Origin: Methylophaga sp.
Lineage (GTDB): Bacteria; Pseudomonadota; Gammaproteobacteria; Nitrosococcales; Methylophagaceae
Assembly: GCA_011053005.1 (NCBI GenBank)
Contig: DRHW01000016.1
Location: forward strand, 126,025 to 190,024
Reading direction: 5' to 3'
DNA length: 64,000 bases
In this document: piece by piece, positions 24,041 through 33,008 of the stretch
Layout: every line of letters starts with the position of its first letter
Position numbering within the stretch: the first letter of the stretch is position 1
Position numbers and translations under genes: made by a program
Notes under the pieces: generated by a model
Database searches by the model: none
Seen by the model: only the letters and a program-made list of their open reading frames with translations
Told to the model about the DNA's origin: nothing

Positions 24041-24068
24041 AGTCAAGTGATAGAGATTTTCAGTCAAG
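24041..24068. promoter_or_regulatory. Putative AraC-family operator: two AGTCAAG direct repeats, 21-bp period
   Basis: AGTCAAG occurs at 24041-24047 and again at 24062-24068 in the araC/aldehyde dehydrogenase intergenic region. The 21-bp period (two helical turns) is what tandem half-sites of AraC-type activators usually show. A TATAAA-like -10 for the aldehyde dehydrogenase gene lies further downstream, near 24115. Binding is inferred. Confidence 0.5.
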
Positions 24069-24147
24069 ACAATTCAACGCTGCCGATTTATTCTAACGAA
24101 CAAAAAAAATATTTAACTATAAATAATAACTACAGAGAGAGAAACTA

Positions 24148-25668
24148 ATGATCTATGCAAATCCAAATACTCAAGGCTCTTTAACGTCATATGAATCACG
24201 CTATGGTAACTATATTAATGGCGGCTGGGTAGCACCGGTTAAGGGTCAATACTTCACTAATGTCAGTCCAGTCACAGGTGAAGGCTTTTGTGAAATTCCT
24301 CGCTCGACGGAAGAAGATATCAACTTAGCGCTTGATGCAGCGCATGCCGCCAAAGATGCCTGGGCTAAAACATCCGTCTCAGCGCGTTCTAATATATTGT
24401 TAAAAATAGCTGATCGCTTAGAACAAAATCTAGAAATGATGGCCGTAGCTGAAACATGGGATAACGGTAAAGCCGTAAGAGAAACACTCAATGCCGATGT
24501 GCCTTTAGCCATCGACCACTTCCGTTATTATGCTGGTTGTATTCGCGCCCAAGAAGGCACAATGGGTGAGATAGATGACACTACTGTTTCTTATCAATTC
24601 CACGAACCCTTAGGTGTGGTTGGACAAATTATTCCTTGGAACTTCCCATTATTAATGGCTGTGTGGAAAATAGCACCCGCTTTAGTCACCGGTAACTGTA
24701 TTGTTTTAAAACCCGCGGAACAAACACCATATTCAATTCTTAAACTTGTCGAATTAATTGGTGATTTATTACCACCTGGTGTACTAAATGTGGTGAATGG
24801 TTATGGTAAAGAAGCGGGTCAGGCACTAGCAACCAGCAAGCGTATCCAAAAAATTGCTTTTACCGGTTCAACGCCTGTTGGCGCGCATATATTAAAATGT
24901 GCCGCTGAAAATATTATCCCTTCAACGGTAGAATTAGGTGGTAAATCACCCAATATTTTCTTTGAAGATATCATGCAACAAGAAGATGATTACATCAGCA
25001 AATGTGCCGAAGGTGCCGTTCTTGCGTTCTTTAACCAAGGCGAAGTTTGTACTTGCCCTTCTCGTGCATTAATTCAAGAAAGCATTTACGATGAATTCAT
25101 TGCCATCGTGATTGAACGTGCTCAAAAAATCATTCGTGGCAACCCGCTTGATACCAATACTCAAGTAGGCGCTCAAGCATCACAAGAGCAATACGAAAAA
25201 ATCTTAAGCTATATGGAAATTGGTCAACAAGAAGGGGCTGAATTATTAATCGGCGGTAAGATCGCACAAGTCGGTGCTGAATTTGATAAAGGTTATTACA
25301 TTGAACCCACCATTTTCAAAGGCACTAATAATATGCGTATTTTCCAAGAAGAAATTTTTGGGCCTGTCGTATCAGTCACCACATTCAAAGATGAAGCCGA
25401 AGCACTCGCAATAGCTAATGATACTGAATTTGGTTTGGGCGCTGGATTATGGACGCGTGATATGAACCGTGCTTATCGCATGGGACGTGGTATTCAAGCG
25501 GGTCGTGTCTGGACAAACTGTTACCACCTTTATCCTGCTCATGCTGCTTTTGGTGGCTATAAAAAATCAGGTATAGGCCGTGAAACACATAAAATGATGC
25601 TCGATCATTATCAACAAACCAAGAACCTTTTAGTGAGTTACAGCACAAGTCCACTTGGTTTCTTTTAA
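24148..25668 (+). CDS. NAD-dependent aldehyde dehydrogenase, AldB/ExaC type
   Basis: A 506-residue ALDH superfamily enzyme. The catalytic cysteine is in [15 protein letters not shown], the general-base glutamate in [10 protein letters not shown], and the cofactor site in [19 protein letters not shown] and FTGSTPVG. Strong overall resemblance to AldB/ExaC acetaldehyde dehydrogenases, including the double-cysteine CTC and the C-terminal SPLGFF. It probably oxidises acetaldehyde or other short aldehydes to acids. The following acs gene would turn acetate into acetyl-CoA. Ribosome binding site GAGAG. A strong terminator follows, so it is transcribed separately from acs. Confidence 0.9.
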   Translation: MIYANPNTQGSLTSYESRYGNYINGGWVAPVKGQYFTNVSPVTGEGFCEIPRSTEEDINLALDAAHAAKDAWAKTSVSARSNILLKIADRLEQNLEMMAVAETWDNGKAVRETLNADVPLAIDHFRYYAGCIRAQEGTMGEIDDTTVSYQFHEPLGVVGQIIPWNFPLLMAVWKIAPALVTGNCIVLKPAEQTPYSILKLVELIGDLLPPGVLNVVNGYGKEAGQALATSKRIQKIAFTGSTPVGAHILKCAAENIIPSTVELGGKSPNIFFEDIMQQEDDYISKCAEGAVLAFFNQGEVCTCPSRALIQESIYDEFIAIVIERAQKIIRGNPLDTNTQVGAQASQEQYEKILSYMEIGQQEGAELLIGGKIAQVGAEFDKGYYIEPTIFKGTNNMRIFQEEIFGPVVSVTTFKDEAEALAIANDTEFGLGAGLWTRDMNRAYRMGRGIQAGRVWTNCYHLYPAHAAFGGYKKSGIGRETHKMMLDHYQQTKNLLVSYSTSPLGFF

Positions 25669-25686
25669 AGAAAATTAAAAAACACC

Positions 25687-25720
25687 ATGCCTCCATAAGG
25701 CTGCTTATGGAGGCATTTTT
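25687..25720 (+). terminator. Intrinsic terminator after the aldehyde dehydrogenase gene
   Basis: ATGCCTCCATAAG-GCTG-CTTATGGAGGCAT: a 13-bp perfect stem, 4-base loop, then a T-run. Confidence 0.95.
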
Positions 25721-25806
25721 GTGTTTCATTTCTGATAAATACAGCGCTATACTCTAGCTTGAAATTCCTTATAGAAATCCTATTTCACGATGCATTGTCA
25801 CGGGGA

Positions 25807-25831
25807 ATAGTACTATGAAAATAGTATTTTC
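25807..25831. promoter_or_regulatory. Two adjacent palindromes in the acs upstream region
   Basis: ATAGTACTAT (25807-25816, perfect palindrome) is immediately followed by GAAAATA-G-TATTTTC (25817-25831, perfect 7-1-7 inverted repeat). They end 24 bases before the acs ATG. They may be an operator or a leader structure; which protein binds is unknown. Confidence 0.4.
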
Positions 25832-25855
25832 TTATACGATACTAAGGTAACAACT

Positions 25856-27820
25856 ATGTCTGAACACAACATCGAATCAACATTGCATGAAGATCGTCAC
25901 TTTCCACCACATGCAGATTTTATAAAAAAAACATCAATAACCACTGAAAAATTAACCGCTTTATATAAAAGTGCTGAAATTGATAATCAAGCTTTTTGGG
26001 CGGATCAGGCAAGAACTGAATTAGATTGGCAAACACCATTCAAAACCACACTAGATTCATCTAATGCACCTTTTTACCGTTGGTTTCCTGATGGTAAATT
26101 GAATGCTTCATATAATTGCCTTGATCGTCAACTAGCCCAAAATGCCGACAAAACCGCCATTATTTTTGAAGGTGATGCAGGTGATGTGCAACATATTAGT
26201 TATCGTGAACTCCACACACGAGTATGTACCTTTGCTAATGCCTTAAAAGCACAAGGTATTAGCAAAGGTGATCGGGTCATTATCTATATGCCGATGATTG
26301 CCGAAGCTGTTATTGCAATGCAAGCTTGTGCCCGTATAGGCGCTATTCACTCAGTTGTATTTGGTGGTTTTTCTGCTTCATCATTAAAAGATCGCATTGA
26401 AGATACAACAGCAAAACTAGTTATCACAGCCGATGGTGGACATCGCGGCGGTAAAATCATTCAACTCAAATCAACAACTGATACAGCTCTAGAAAGTGGC
26501 TGTGACAGTGTTGAAAAGGTCATCGTATTTAAACGTACTGGCCACGATATCGCCATGCAAGCTGGTCGTGATATTTGGTGGTCGGATGCAGAACAAGACC
26601 AAAATGCTGAATGTGAACCTGTTTGGGTCGAGGCAACACATCCGCTGTTTATTCTTTATACATCCGGTTCTACGGGTAAACCAAAAGGTATTCAGCATTC
26701 AACAGGTGGTTATTTATTAAATGCCATCACTTCAATGCGCTGGGTATTTGATATTCAACCGTCAGATGTTTTTTGGTGTACGGCCGATGTTGGCTGGATA
26801 ACAGGACATTCTTACGTTGCTTACGGACCATTAGCGACAGGCGCAACAATCGTTATTTTTGAAGGTGTGCCAACATATCCAGATGCTGGACGTTTCTGGG
26901 ATATGTGTCAGCGTCATCAAGTCAGTATTTTTTACACAGCGCCGACGGCTATTCGTGCCTTAATGAAAGCGGGTGCTGACATTCCTAATAGTTATGATTT
27001 ATCTACATTACGCTTACTGGGAACAGTAGGCGAACCGATTAATCCAGAAGCATGGATGTGGTATCACACGGTTATTGGTAAAGAAAAATGTCCAGTTGTT
27101 GATACTTGGTGGCAAACTGAAACAGGCGCTCACATGATTGCCCCCGTACCCAGTGTCACCGTGACTAAACCTGGTTCATGTACACGTGCCCTACCTGGAA
27201 TTGATGCCGCCTTAGTGAATCAAGAAGGCATTGAAATAACTGAAGCAAATCAGGGTGGCTACTTAGTTATTCGTCAGCCTTGGCCATCAATGGTTCAAAC
27301 TGTTTGGGGAGATGATCAACGTTATAAAGATTCGTATTGGCCCTATTTTGATGGTAAATATTACTTAGCTGGCGACAGCGCACGTCGTGATGAAGAAGGA
27401 TATTTTTGGATCATGGGACGAATTGACGATGTATTAAATGTCTCAGGGCATCGTTTGGGCACAATGGAAATTGAGTCAGCACTGGTTGCACATCCACGTG
27501 TTGCAGAATCTGCTGTGGTTGGTAAACCTCATGATATTAAAGGTGAAGCAGTCGTTGCTTTTGTTGTGTTAAATGGAGATCGACCTGATGGTGGAATTGA
27601 TGAAGCATTAACGGAAGAGCTTCGTACATGGGTCGGTGAACAAATTGGTGCAATTGCTAAACCAGATGAAATTCGTTATTCCGATAATTTACCCAAGACA
27701 CGATCAGGTAAAATTATGCGTCGTTTATTAAGAAACATTGCTAAAGGTGAAGAGATTACACAAGATACATCAACCTTAGAAAATGAATCGATATTGCCTC
27801 AATTAGAAGGCAAAGCTTAA
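25856..27820 (+). CDS. acs: Acetyl-CoA synthetase (AMP-forming)
   Basis: Activates acetate to acetyl-CoA through acetyl-AMP. It has 654 residues, the family length. The P-loop-like motif [13 protein letters not shown], the A5 region [10 protein letters not shown], the hinge region [20 protein letters not shown] and the C-terminal [14 protein letters not shown] are all present; the lysine in the last motif is the usual acetylation-regulated residue. Ribosome binding site AAGG eight bases before the ATG. It follows the aldehyde dehydrogenase gene across a terminator and two palindromes, so it has its own promoter. Confidence 0.97.
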   Translation: MSEHNIESTLHEDRHFPPHADFIKKTSITTEKLTALYKSAEIDNQAFWADQARTELDWQTPFKTTLDSSNAPFYRWFPDGKLNASYNCLDRQLAQNADKTAIIFEGDAGDVQHISYRELHTRVCTFANALKAQGISKGDRVIIYMPMIAEAVIAMQACARIGAIHSVVFGGFSASSLKDRIEDTTAKLVITADGGHRGGKIIQLKSTTDTALESGCDSVEKVIVFKRTGHDIAMQAGRDIWWSDAEQDQNAECEPVWVEATHPLFILYTSGSTGKPKGIQHSTGGYLLNAITSMRWVFDIQPSDVFWCTADVGWITGHSYVAYGPLATGATIVIFEGVPTYPDAGRFWDMCQRHQVSIFYTAPTAIRALMKAGADIPNSYDLSTLRLLGTVGEPINPEAWMWYHTVIGKEKCPVVDTWWQTETGAHMIAPVPSVTVTKPGSCTRALPGIDAALVNQEGIEITEANQGGYLVIRQPWPSMVQTVWGDDQRYKDSYWPYFDGKYYLAGDSARRDEEGYFWIMGRIDDVLNVSGHRLGTMEIESALVAHPRVAESAVVGKPHDIKGEAVVAFVVLNGDRPDGGIDEALTEELRTWVGEQIGAIAKPDEIRYSDNLPKTRSGKIMRRLLRNIAKGEEITQDTSTLENESILPQLEGKA

Positions 27821-27980
27821 ATAACAATGGCGACAGTCAATGTTAACTCACACATTGACAGACACGCATAGGAGATTGATAAATAATATAAATTTATCTT
27901 TTTTTCATATGAAATATAGACTTTTTTTAAGAAGATAAATAATCAATTGAGATAGATGGTTTTTAATTTAGGAATACTTA

Positions 27981-28385
27981 ATGGCACAACAGCCTGAAGC
28001 TGAAGATAATAGCCAAAGACTTGATAAATGGTTATGGGCCGCGCGTTTTTATAAAACGCGCGGCCTTGCCGTCGAAGCAATTAATGGCGGCAAAGTGCAT
28101 CTCAATAAACATCGAACAAAACCTAGCCGCAATGTAAAACAAGACGATGTATTGACGATATCTAAACCACCATACGAACATGTGATTACGGTATTAGATG
28201 TCGCTAAACAACGTCGCCCAGCTTCAGAAGCCCAACTGCTTTATATTGAAAGTGATGACAGCTTAGCAAAAAGAGAAAAATTGAAATTAGAGCTAAAAGA
28301 TCAGCCGCTCGGTTTTAGACATGATAAAGGTCGTCCAAATAAACGCGACCGTCGACATATTATTAAATTTACCCGTAAAGAGTAA
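27981..28385 (+). CDS. hslR: Heat-shock protein 15 homologue, S4-domain RNA-binding protein
   Basis: A 134-residue basic protein. The S4 domain (about residues 11-70) starts with QRLDKWLWAARFYKTRGLAVEAI and contains GGKVHLN. The C-terminal tail is rich in Lys and Arg (KGRPNKRDRRHIIKFTRKE), as in E. coli Hsp15, which binds stalled 50S subunits carrying nascent peptidyl-tRNA. It is monocistronic. Its 5' coding part contains a 13-bp perfect inverted repeat, listed separately, that would form a very stable mRNA hairpin. Confidence 0.93.
   Translation: MAQQPEAEDNSQRLDKWLWAARFYKTRGLAVEAINGGKVHLNKHRTKPSRNVKQDDVLTISKPPYEHVITVLDVAKQRRPASEAQLLYIESDDSLAKREKLKLELKDQPLGFRHDKGRPNKRDRRHIIKFTRKE
28037..28065. 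repeat. Perfect GC-rich inverted repeat inside hslR
   Basis: GGCCGCGCGTTTT-TAT-AAAACGCGCGGCC: 13-bp arms, 3-base loop, no mismatch. It covers codons about 19-28 (AARFYKTRG), close to the start codon. In an AT-rich genome the GC-rich arms stand out. Confidence 0.95.
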
Positions 28386-28390
28386 GTGTT

Positions 28391-28412
28391 TAATTAATGC
28401 GCTCATTAATTA
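28391..28412 (+). terminator. Weak AT-rich hairpin after hslR
   Basis: TAATTAATG-CGCT-CATTAATTA, a 9-bp perfect stem followed by only three T. It is a possible weak terminator. Confidence 0.4.
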
Positions 28413-28523
28413 TTTAAAACGTAAGAACAAATTTTCATGATTAATGTTTTTTTTGATAAATACACACTAAGCATCAATATTGCTCGTTCAGTCGTTGCTC
28501 ATCAATCTAGTTGAAAATTAATT

Positions 28524-28564
28524 ATTGTGAACCAGTTCACAATTAAAGATAACTACTGTATAAA
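28524..28564 (+). promoter_or_regulatory. CRP/Vfr-type site and -10 element upstream of the CTERM protein gene
   Basis: ATTGTGAACCAGTTCACAAT (28524-28543) is a perfect 20-bp palindrome containing TGTGA-N6-TCACA, the exact CRP consensus core. TATAAA (28559-28564) follows at a spacing that would put the site centre about 38-42 bases before the transcription start, the class II activator position. The sequence match is direct; cAMP-CRP control is inferred. Confidence 0.65.
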
Positions 28565-28600
28565 TGCAGATGATTTTTTAATTTTAATGCAAGGATTACC

Positions 28601-29200
28601 ATGAAAAAAGTATTACTAGCGACAGCCCTCCTTGCCACAAGCTTTGGAGCAAGCGCTGCGACAATAAGTTCATTGAACGACAATTTTGACAGCATCTCAA
28701 ACTCAACGTTAAACATACCATCATCGGGTCTTGCTAATTGGGATGTTTTAAATGGCACAGTAGACGCTATTTCTACACCAAACTCATTTGGTCTTTCATG
28801 CAACGGTGGCTGTATTGATCTTGATGGCTCAAGTCGCAATGCTGGCGATCTAGTGAGTAAATCTGGTTTCTCTGCCGGTCTCTATTCATTGTCTTTTGAT
28901 TTATCAGGCAACCAACGTAGTGGCACAGATAGCCTAACTGTTAGCTTTGGTGATTATTTACAAACATTTACTTTAGCTTCTAACGCAGCATGGACTAATA
29001 TCCTGATTTCACTAGTTAATGTAAATGAAGGCGATAAGCTTACATTTAGTCATGCTGGTGGCGATAATATTGGCATCTTGTTAGACAATGTATCAGTATC
29101 TTCGTCAGTCTCTGCAGTACCTCTTCCAGCTGCTGCATTCTTATTTGCTCCAGCATTATTCGGTTTTATGGGTTTCCGTCGTAAAGCTAAAAAAGCATAA
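28601..29200 (+). CDS. Secreted VPLPA-CTERM sorting-domain protein
   Basis: A 199-residue exported protein of unknown function. It has a signal peptide (MKKVLLATALLATS..., cleavage after ASA, about residue 19), a beta-rich middle region with two cysteines (LSCNGGCIDLDG) and a possible jelly-roll/carbohydrate-binding character (LYSLSFDLSGNQRSG, VNEGDKLTFSHAGGD), and a C-terminal tripartite sorting signal: VPLPAAAFLF, a hydrophobic helix, then RRKAKK. This is the VPLPA variant of PEP-CTERM. Such proteins need an exosortase, which is not in the window. It is monocistronic, preceded by a CRP-type site and followed by a strong terminator. Confidence 0.85.
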   Translation: MKKVLLATALLATSFGASAATISSLNDNFDSISNSTLNIPSSGLANWDVLNGTVDAISTPNSFGLSCNGGCIDLDGSSRNAGDLVSKSGFSAGLYSLSFDLSGNQRSGTDSLTVSFGDYLQTFTLASNAAWTNILISLVNVNEGDKLTFSHAGGDNIGILLDNVSVSSSVSAVPLPAAAFLFAPALFGFMGFRRKAKKA

Positions 29201-29226
29201 CAATAATAAATAGTAGAGTAGTATTT

Positions 29227-29260
29227 AAAGCCGTGATAGCTTCGCTATCACGGCTTTTTT
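29227..29260 (+). terminator. Intrinsic terminator after the CTERM protein gene
   Basis: AAAGCCGTGATAGC-TTC-GCTATCACGGCTTT, a 14-bp perfect stem followed by T-runs. Confidence 0.95.
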
Positions 29261-29436
29261 ATGTTTTTTAGTAATAGAATATCCTTGAACAGCCCCCTAA
29301 CGTTGGCTTGTTCTAACTGAACCTATTGCACAAGTTCAGTGACGACAGGTTGCAACTATAAGCAGTAAACAAGCTCGTAGCTAATTACAGGCCAAAATAT
29401 TATATAGCCTGGCCAGTATTATTTAATCGTATGAGT

Positions 29437-30717
29437 TTAAAGTATCACTAATGCATAAAAAAATGACACAAGTGCTGATACAATAAGCCATGAACCCGCC
29501 ATGTATGCATATCTATTACGTCCTAAAACCATCGCATAGCATGCTTTCATCAGATTATTACTCGCCGTAGCAATAATAATCGCTGTTACTATTTGTTCAC
29601 TAGTCACCTGAAAATCACCTGCCATCAGTGACAAAATAAACGGATCGATATCCGTTAAACCTACGATAAATGACATTACCGTTAAACCACTATGACCATA
29701 GTGCATTAGTACTATCTTGGTTATCGCCGCAAATAAAACAAATAGTAATGCAAAAATGATCGCAGTACGGAATTCCAAAGGATGACGAATAATCATCTTT
29801 TTTATTTCTAATACGCCATTTTTATGAGATTGAGAAATGTATATTGTAATCAGTACCGAACTAATTACCAGCAGAGCAAATGGATATATTAATTTTTCTG
29901 CTTCAGCACTATGGCCTAAGAACATCGTTAACAATAATAAACGTAAATACATCATCGCTGTAGCGAGAATAATTGCATTAGCATAACGGTGATTAGGCTC
30001 AGATGTTCGAGAGCGTCTAGCTAATACGATTGTCGTCGCAGTGCTCGAATATAAGCCTCCTAATAATCCAGAAAACAACACTCCTTTTTCTTTAAAAACA
30101 TATGACTGAGCCAGATAGCTAAGGTAGGATAAACTAGATACAACTAATAATGACAGCCAAATTTGATAATAAGTCACAGTGATATATGGAGCATAGACTT
30201 GTTGATCCGGCAACAAAGGTAACACCACGCCCGTCATGATTAAATACTTAGAAAAGGTAACCATTTCTGCATTATTAAATCTATCTGAAAAATTTCTGAT
30301 CTCTAGTTTTTCGCTAAGAATTAATAATAAAGTCACCACAAATAAAATACTGAACCATGCAGGAAAGACGTCCAATATCGGAGCGAGTAAAAAGGTCGCT
30401 ATCGCCAACATTGGACTAATTAACGAATACAACCTCTCGTCACTCCGGCTATGATAATAAACGGCAAGAAAAACGATTAAAGCAATAAAGCCAGCTCCGT
30501 AAAATAAGCGCTGTGAGTCTAACGCATATAAAACATAACCCAACATGCCAATTAACGTAAACGTACGCGTTGTACCAAAACCTAAATCTTGATTACTCGC
30601 ACGCCGATAACTGTGCAGCTCTAATCCAATGGTGAAGCTCAATGCCACGACTAATAAAAAATGGCTCAATAATGGAGGCAATGATATTACTGAAAATAAA
30701 TCGCTAATTGCAGGCAT
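29437..30717 (-). CDS. MgtC/SapB-DUF4010 family membrane protein
   Basis: A 426-residue integral membrane protein with roughly 12 hydrophobic helices. The N-terminal 140 residues look like MgtC/SapB (LSFTIGLELHSYRR, GTTRTFTLIGMLGYVL). The C-terminal 200 residues match the DUF4010 type (FSGLLGGLYSSTATTIVLARRS, GLTDIDPFILSLMAGD). The biochemical function of this fusion family is unknown; MgtC itself is linked to Mg2+ limitation and the ATP synthase, which should not be transferred without evidence. It is monocistronic, with its promoter in 30718-30846. Confidence 0.85.
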   Translation of the reverse strand: MPAISDLFSVISLPPLLSHFLLVVALSFTIGLELHSYRRASNQDLGFGTTRTFTLIGMLGYVLYALDSQRLFYGAGFIALIVFLAVYYHSRSDERLYSLISPMLAIATFLLAPILDVFPAWFSILFVVTLLLILSEKLEIRNFSDRFNNAEMVTFSKYLIMTGVVLPLLPDQQVYAPYITVTYYQIWLSLLVVSSLSYLSYLAQSYVFKEKGVLFSGLLGGLYSSTATTIVLARRSRTSEPNHRYANAIILATAMMYLRLLLLTMFLGHSAEAEKLIYPFALLVISSVLITIYISQSHKNGVLEIKKMIIRHPLEFRTAIIFALLFVLFAAITKIVLMHYGHSGLTVMSFIVGLTDIDPFILSLMAGDFQVTSEQIVTAIIIATASNNLMKACYAMVLGRNRYAYMAGSWLIVSALVSFFYALVIL

Positions 30718-30846
30718 AAGTTACCCTAGTACAAAGATGGATACTCTTATTCTAGCGCGTAACTTATAGCTATAGTTAACAAGTAATTTTTGGTACAGAG
30801 ACTATCGTAATTCACAACTCTCAAGCATAAGATGAATCATTGATCA

Positions 30847-31089
30847 GTGTGCGTCGTGCGACGGGATAATTTTCATGACAATGAGTTGTATAAAGATTTT
30901 TCGCCACGATTAAAAAGCAAATTATTAGAAATTAGAAAAAGGATCTATCCGACAAGAAACGATGAAAAGCCTGAGATAGTTAATTTTATAGGAAGGCTTT
31001 ACTATCCGATAAAGCATCATTCTCATACAGGAGGTGTTTCAGCTGATAAATTTGAGGAGGCGTGTTTTACGGAATTACTGATTGTCTAG
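30847..31089 (+). CDS. Small hypothetical protein or remnant, 80 aa
   Basis: A GTG-initiated frame of 80 codons. It is basic and mixed in composition (SPRLKSKLLEIRKRIYP, NFIGRLYYPIKHHSH). An in-frame stop lies two codons upstream and no clear ribosome binding site is seen. It occupies an otherwise empty gap between the DUF4010 and DUF3325 genes and looks more protein-like than chance, so it may be a degraded gene. I do not recognise a family. Confidence 0.3.
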   Translation: MCVVRRDNFHDNELYKDFSPRLKSKLLEIRKRIYPTRNDEKPEIVNFIGRLYYPIKHHSHTGGVSADKFEEACFTELLIV

Positions 31090-31153
31090 TGACAAGATGA
31101 CAGTTCCACATGCTAAACAACATCATTATCATTTTTTATATTTAGGCCTTATG

Positions 31154-31420
31154 TTAAACCGACTTTGGTTTAGGTAAAGCAACAAACCACCCAAGTAATG
31201 ATAAGGCTGCAAACCACATAATAAATGGACCATATAGCTCTAGACATAGCAATACAACGCTTGGCAATAAACACACTGACCAGGCTATAAAATCGAATTT
31301 AGGTTTAGTCCAAAGTGGTAACTTAAAAACTCTTCGCCGCTTAGTATCGGTATTTCTCAAATATACTAAAGCTGCCAAACTGACTAATAATGCAAGTAAT
31401 GTAGCGATTTCAGTGGTCAT
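31154..31420 (-). CDS. DUF3325 family small membrane protein
   Basis: An 88-residue protein with three hydrophobic helices (about residues 3-20, 43-60 and 62-80) and a KRRR-type positive loop, ending in PKPKSV. It matches the DUF3325 type that accompanies PepSY membrane proteins and TonB receptors in iron-uptake loci. The ATG at 31420 is preferred over the track GTG because AGGAG lies five bases upstream. The start overlaps the end of the PepSY gene by 11 bases, so it is the last gene of DUF3649-PepSY-DUF3325. Function unknown; role in iron uptake inferred from context. Confidence 0.8.
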   Translation of the reverse strand: MTTEIATLLALLVSLAALVYLRNTDTKRRRVFKLPLWTKPKFDFIAWSVCLLPSVVLLCLELYGPFIMWFAALSLLGWFVALPKPKSV

Positions 31421-33008
31421 AGGCACTCCTTTCTGGATTCAAATCTTTTGATTTGGTCTCATCTTTAATAAAGTGAGCATTTGATTTACGACTGACTACC
31501 AATAAAATAATACCGCTGATTATTAATGATATATCCAAAGCCACTATACCTACATCACCAATATAAATTTCATGGCTAAAGCCTCGAATAACAGGTAATA
31601 AAATAAGTCCTACACCTAAAACACGTTGTAATACCTGCTTACTTTTTTCTGCTGTCCTTAACGACAAACCAATAATAAAACTAATAACGATACCAATTAA
31701 AAAACCATCAACCGTCCAGCTTTCAACAAGTTCAGTGGAATGAGAATAAGTCAAAATGAATCCAATGGCTGCACCGACCATAGCGATAGGTAAACCATAA
31801 CCTACAATAGGAATTAACTTTGCTAGTTCCTGCCAACGTTCTTCTTTTTCTCTGCGTTGCACCCAAAGTTGTAGACCAGTAATTGTTACATAGCACGTAG
31901 CCAAACCAAGTGATAACCAAATAATTCGAGAAAATAGTCCCGCAAACCAACCAAAGTGTAAAACACCCATCATGCCAATTAATGCACTACCAGCTGAAGG
32001 TTGAGTCCCGACGGCTGATTTCTCACCGATATACTTCCCTGTCGTACCGCTAAACTTATGCGTTGTGTAAAGAATATGATCATCACTTGGTTGATGGATA
32101 GTTGAAACCAAAGCATCTGCCCTTCCCCAGTGTTCAATAAAAACAAAAATGGGGTCACTACCAGCGATATTCGCCTGTTTTGATTGTGCAATAATATCTT
32201 CAATACCTATAAATTTTTCTGGCGTTGAATCAACCACAGCTGGCTCGCCATAAATTGCAGTTATTGCTTTTTCCTGGTCACCACCAAAAGCGGTCATTGC
32301 TATTACAGGGAGGCCTAACGTGGTTGCAAAACTAAAAAAAGCCCCCGTGAATGCAAGAACAATAGAAAAGACTAATCCCCAAGAACCGGCCAAATTGTGA
32401 CGATCTCTCGTGTTGAGTAAACGTGTATTTAGCCTAGGCGAAATGAAAATATCTTTAATTAAATGACGATGAATAATAAAGCCCGATACCGCTGAAACTA
32501 ATAGTACCAAGCCTAAAATACCTGTCAAATACAAGCCGATAGGATCTGGAGCATGCAACTGAATATGTAGTTTGACTAAAAATTCTTCCAAAAAACCGCT
32601 GGTAACATGAGGAAGTTCGTCATTATACCCTTCCAACTGACTAATAATGGCAAGCGAATTAGGGTCTAAAACAAATCGAGTGCCTTTCTCTTTTATCTTG
32701 CCAGCCTCATCCTTAACATGGGTATGAAAAAAGGCGATCAACTCTCCAGATGAGTTTTGCCAAATTCCTACTTCATCTTTATATTCTTCTGGTATGGTGC
32801 TTGATAATTCAACAAGACGATGATCTATTTTACCCTGTAAACCATCTCCTAGCTTATGGCCACTCACTGACCATGCGCCAATTTCATGTGAAAACACCAC
32901 TATCGCACCAGAAAATACTACGATATATAAAGCCAAACCAAACAATACACCCGCCCAACCATGAATGTCGGTCAAACGTCGTCCCGAGATATTAGATAGA
33001 TTAATCAT
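31410..33008 (-). CDS. PepSY-associated transmembrane protein (iron-uptake associated)
   Basis: The track ORF (556 aa) has an unlikely N-terminal extension. The ATG at 33008 gives MINLSNISGRRLTDIHGWAG and overlaps the DUF3649 stop by four bases (ATGA). The 532-residue protein has a first membrane helix after DIHGWAG, a large periplasmic PepSY region (about residues 50-150), and further helices (LHIQLHAPDPIGLYLTGILGL; RHNLAGSWGLVFSIVLAFTG; MMGVLHFGWFAGLFSRIIW). His pairs in these helices suggest heme binding or ferric reduction. The family (PiuB-like) is found in siderophore loci, where a reductase role has been proposed. Confidence 0.85.
   Translation of the reverse strand: MINLSNISGRRLTDIHGWAGVLFGLALYIVVFSGAIVVFSHEIGAWSVSGHKLGDGLQGKIDHRLVELSSTIPEEYKDEVGIWQNSSGELIAFFHTHVKDEAGKIKEKGTRFVLDPNSLAIISQLEGYNDELPHVTSGFLEEFLVKLHIQLHAPDPIGLYLTGILGLVLLVSAVSGFIIHRHLIKDIFISPRLNTRLLNTRDRHNLAGSWGLVFSIVLAFTGAFFSFATTLGLPVIAMTAFGGDQEKAITAIYGEPAVVDSTPEKFIGIEDIIAQSKQANIAGSDPIFVFIEHWGRADALVSTIHQPSDDHILYTTHKFSGTTGKYIGEKSAVGTQPSAGSALIGMMGVLHFGWFAGLFSRIIWLSLGLATCYVTITGLQLWVQRREKEERWQELAKLIPIVGYGLPIAMVGAAIGFILTYSHSTELVESWTVDGFLIGIVISFIIGLSLRTAEKSKQVLQRVLGVGLILLPVIRGFSHEIYIGDVGIVALDISLIISGIILLVVSRKSNAHFIKDETKSKDLNPERSAYDH

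Noticed and set aside
28543-28839. 98-aa minus-strand ORF
   Set aside because: It is antisense to the CTERM protein gene, which has a signal peptide, sorting signal and terminator; this is a shadow.
31115-31140. Fur-like sequence (ATCATTATCATTTTT) next to DUF3325
   Set aside because: It lies downstream of both flanking genes (DUF3325 on minus ends at 31154; the small plus ORF ends at 31089), so it is not in a promoter position.
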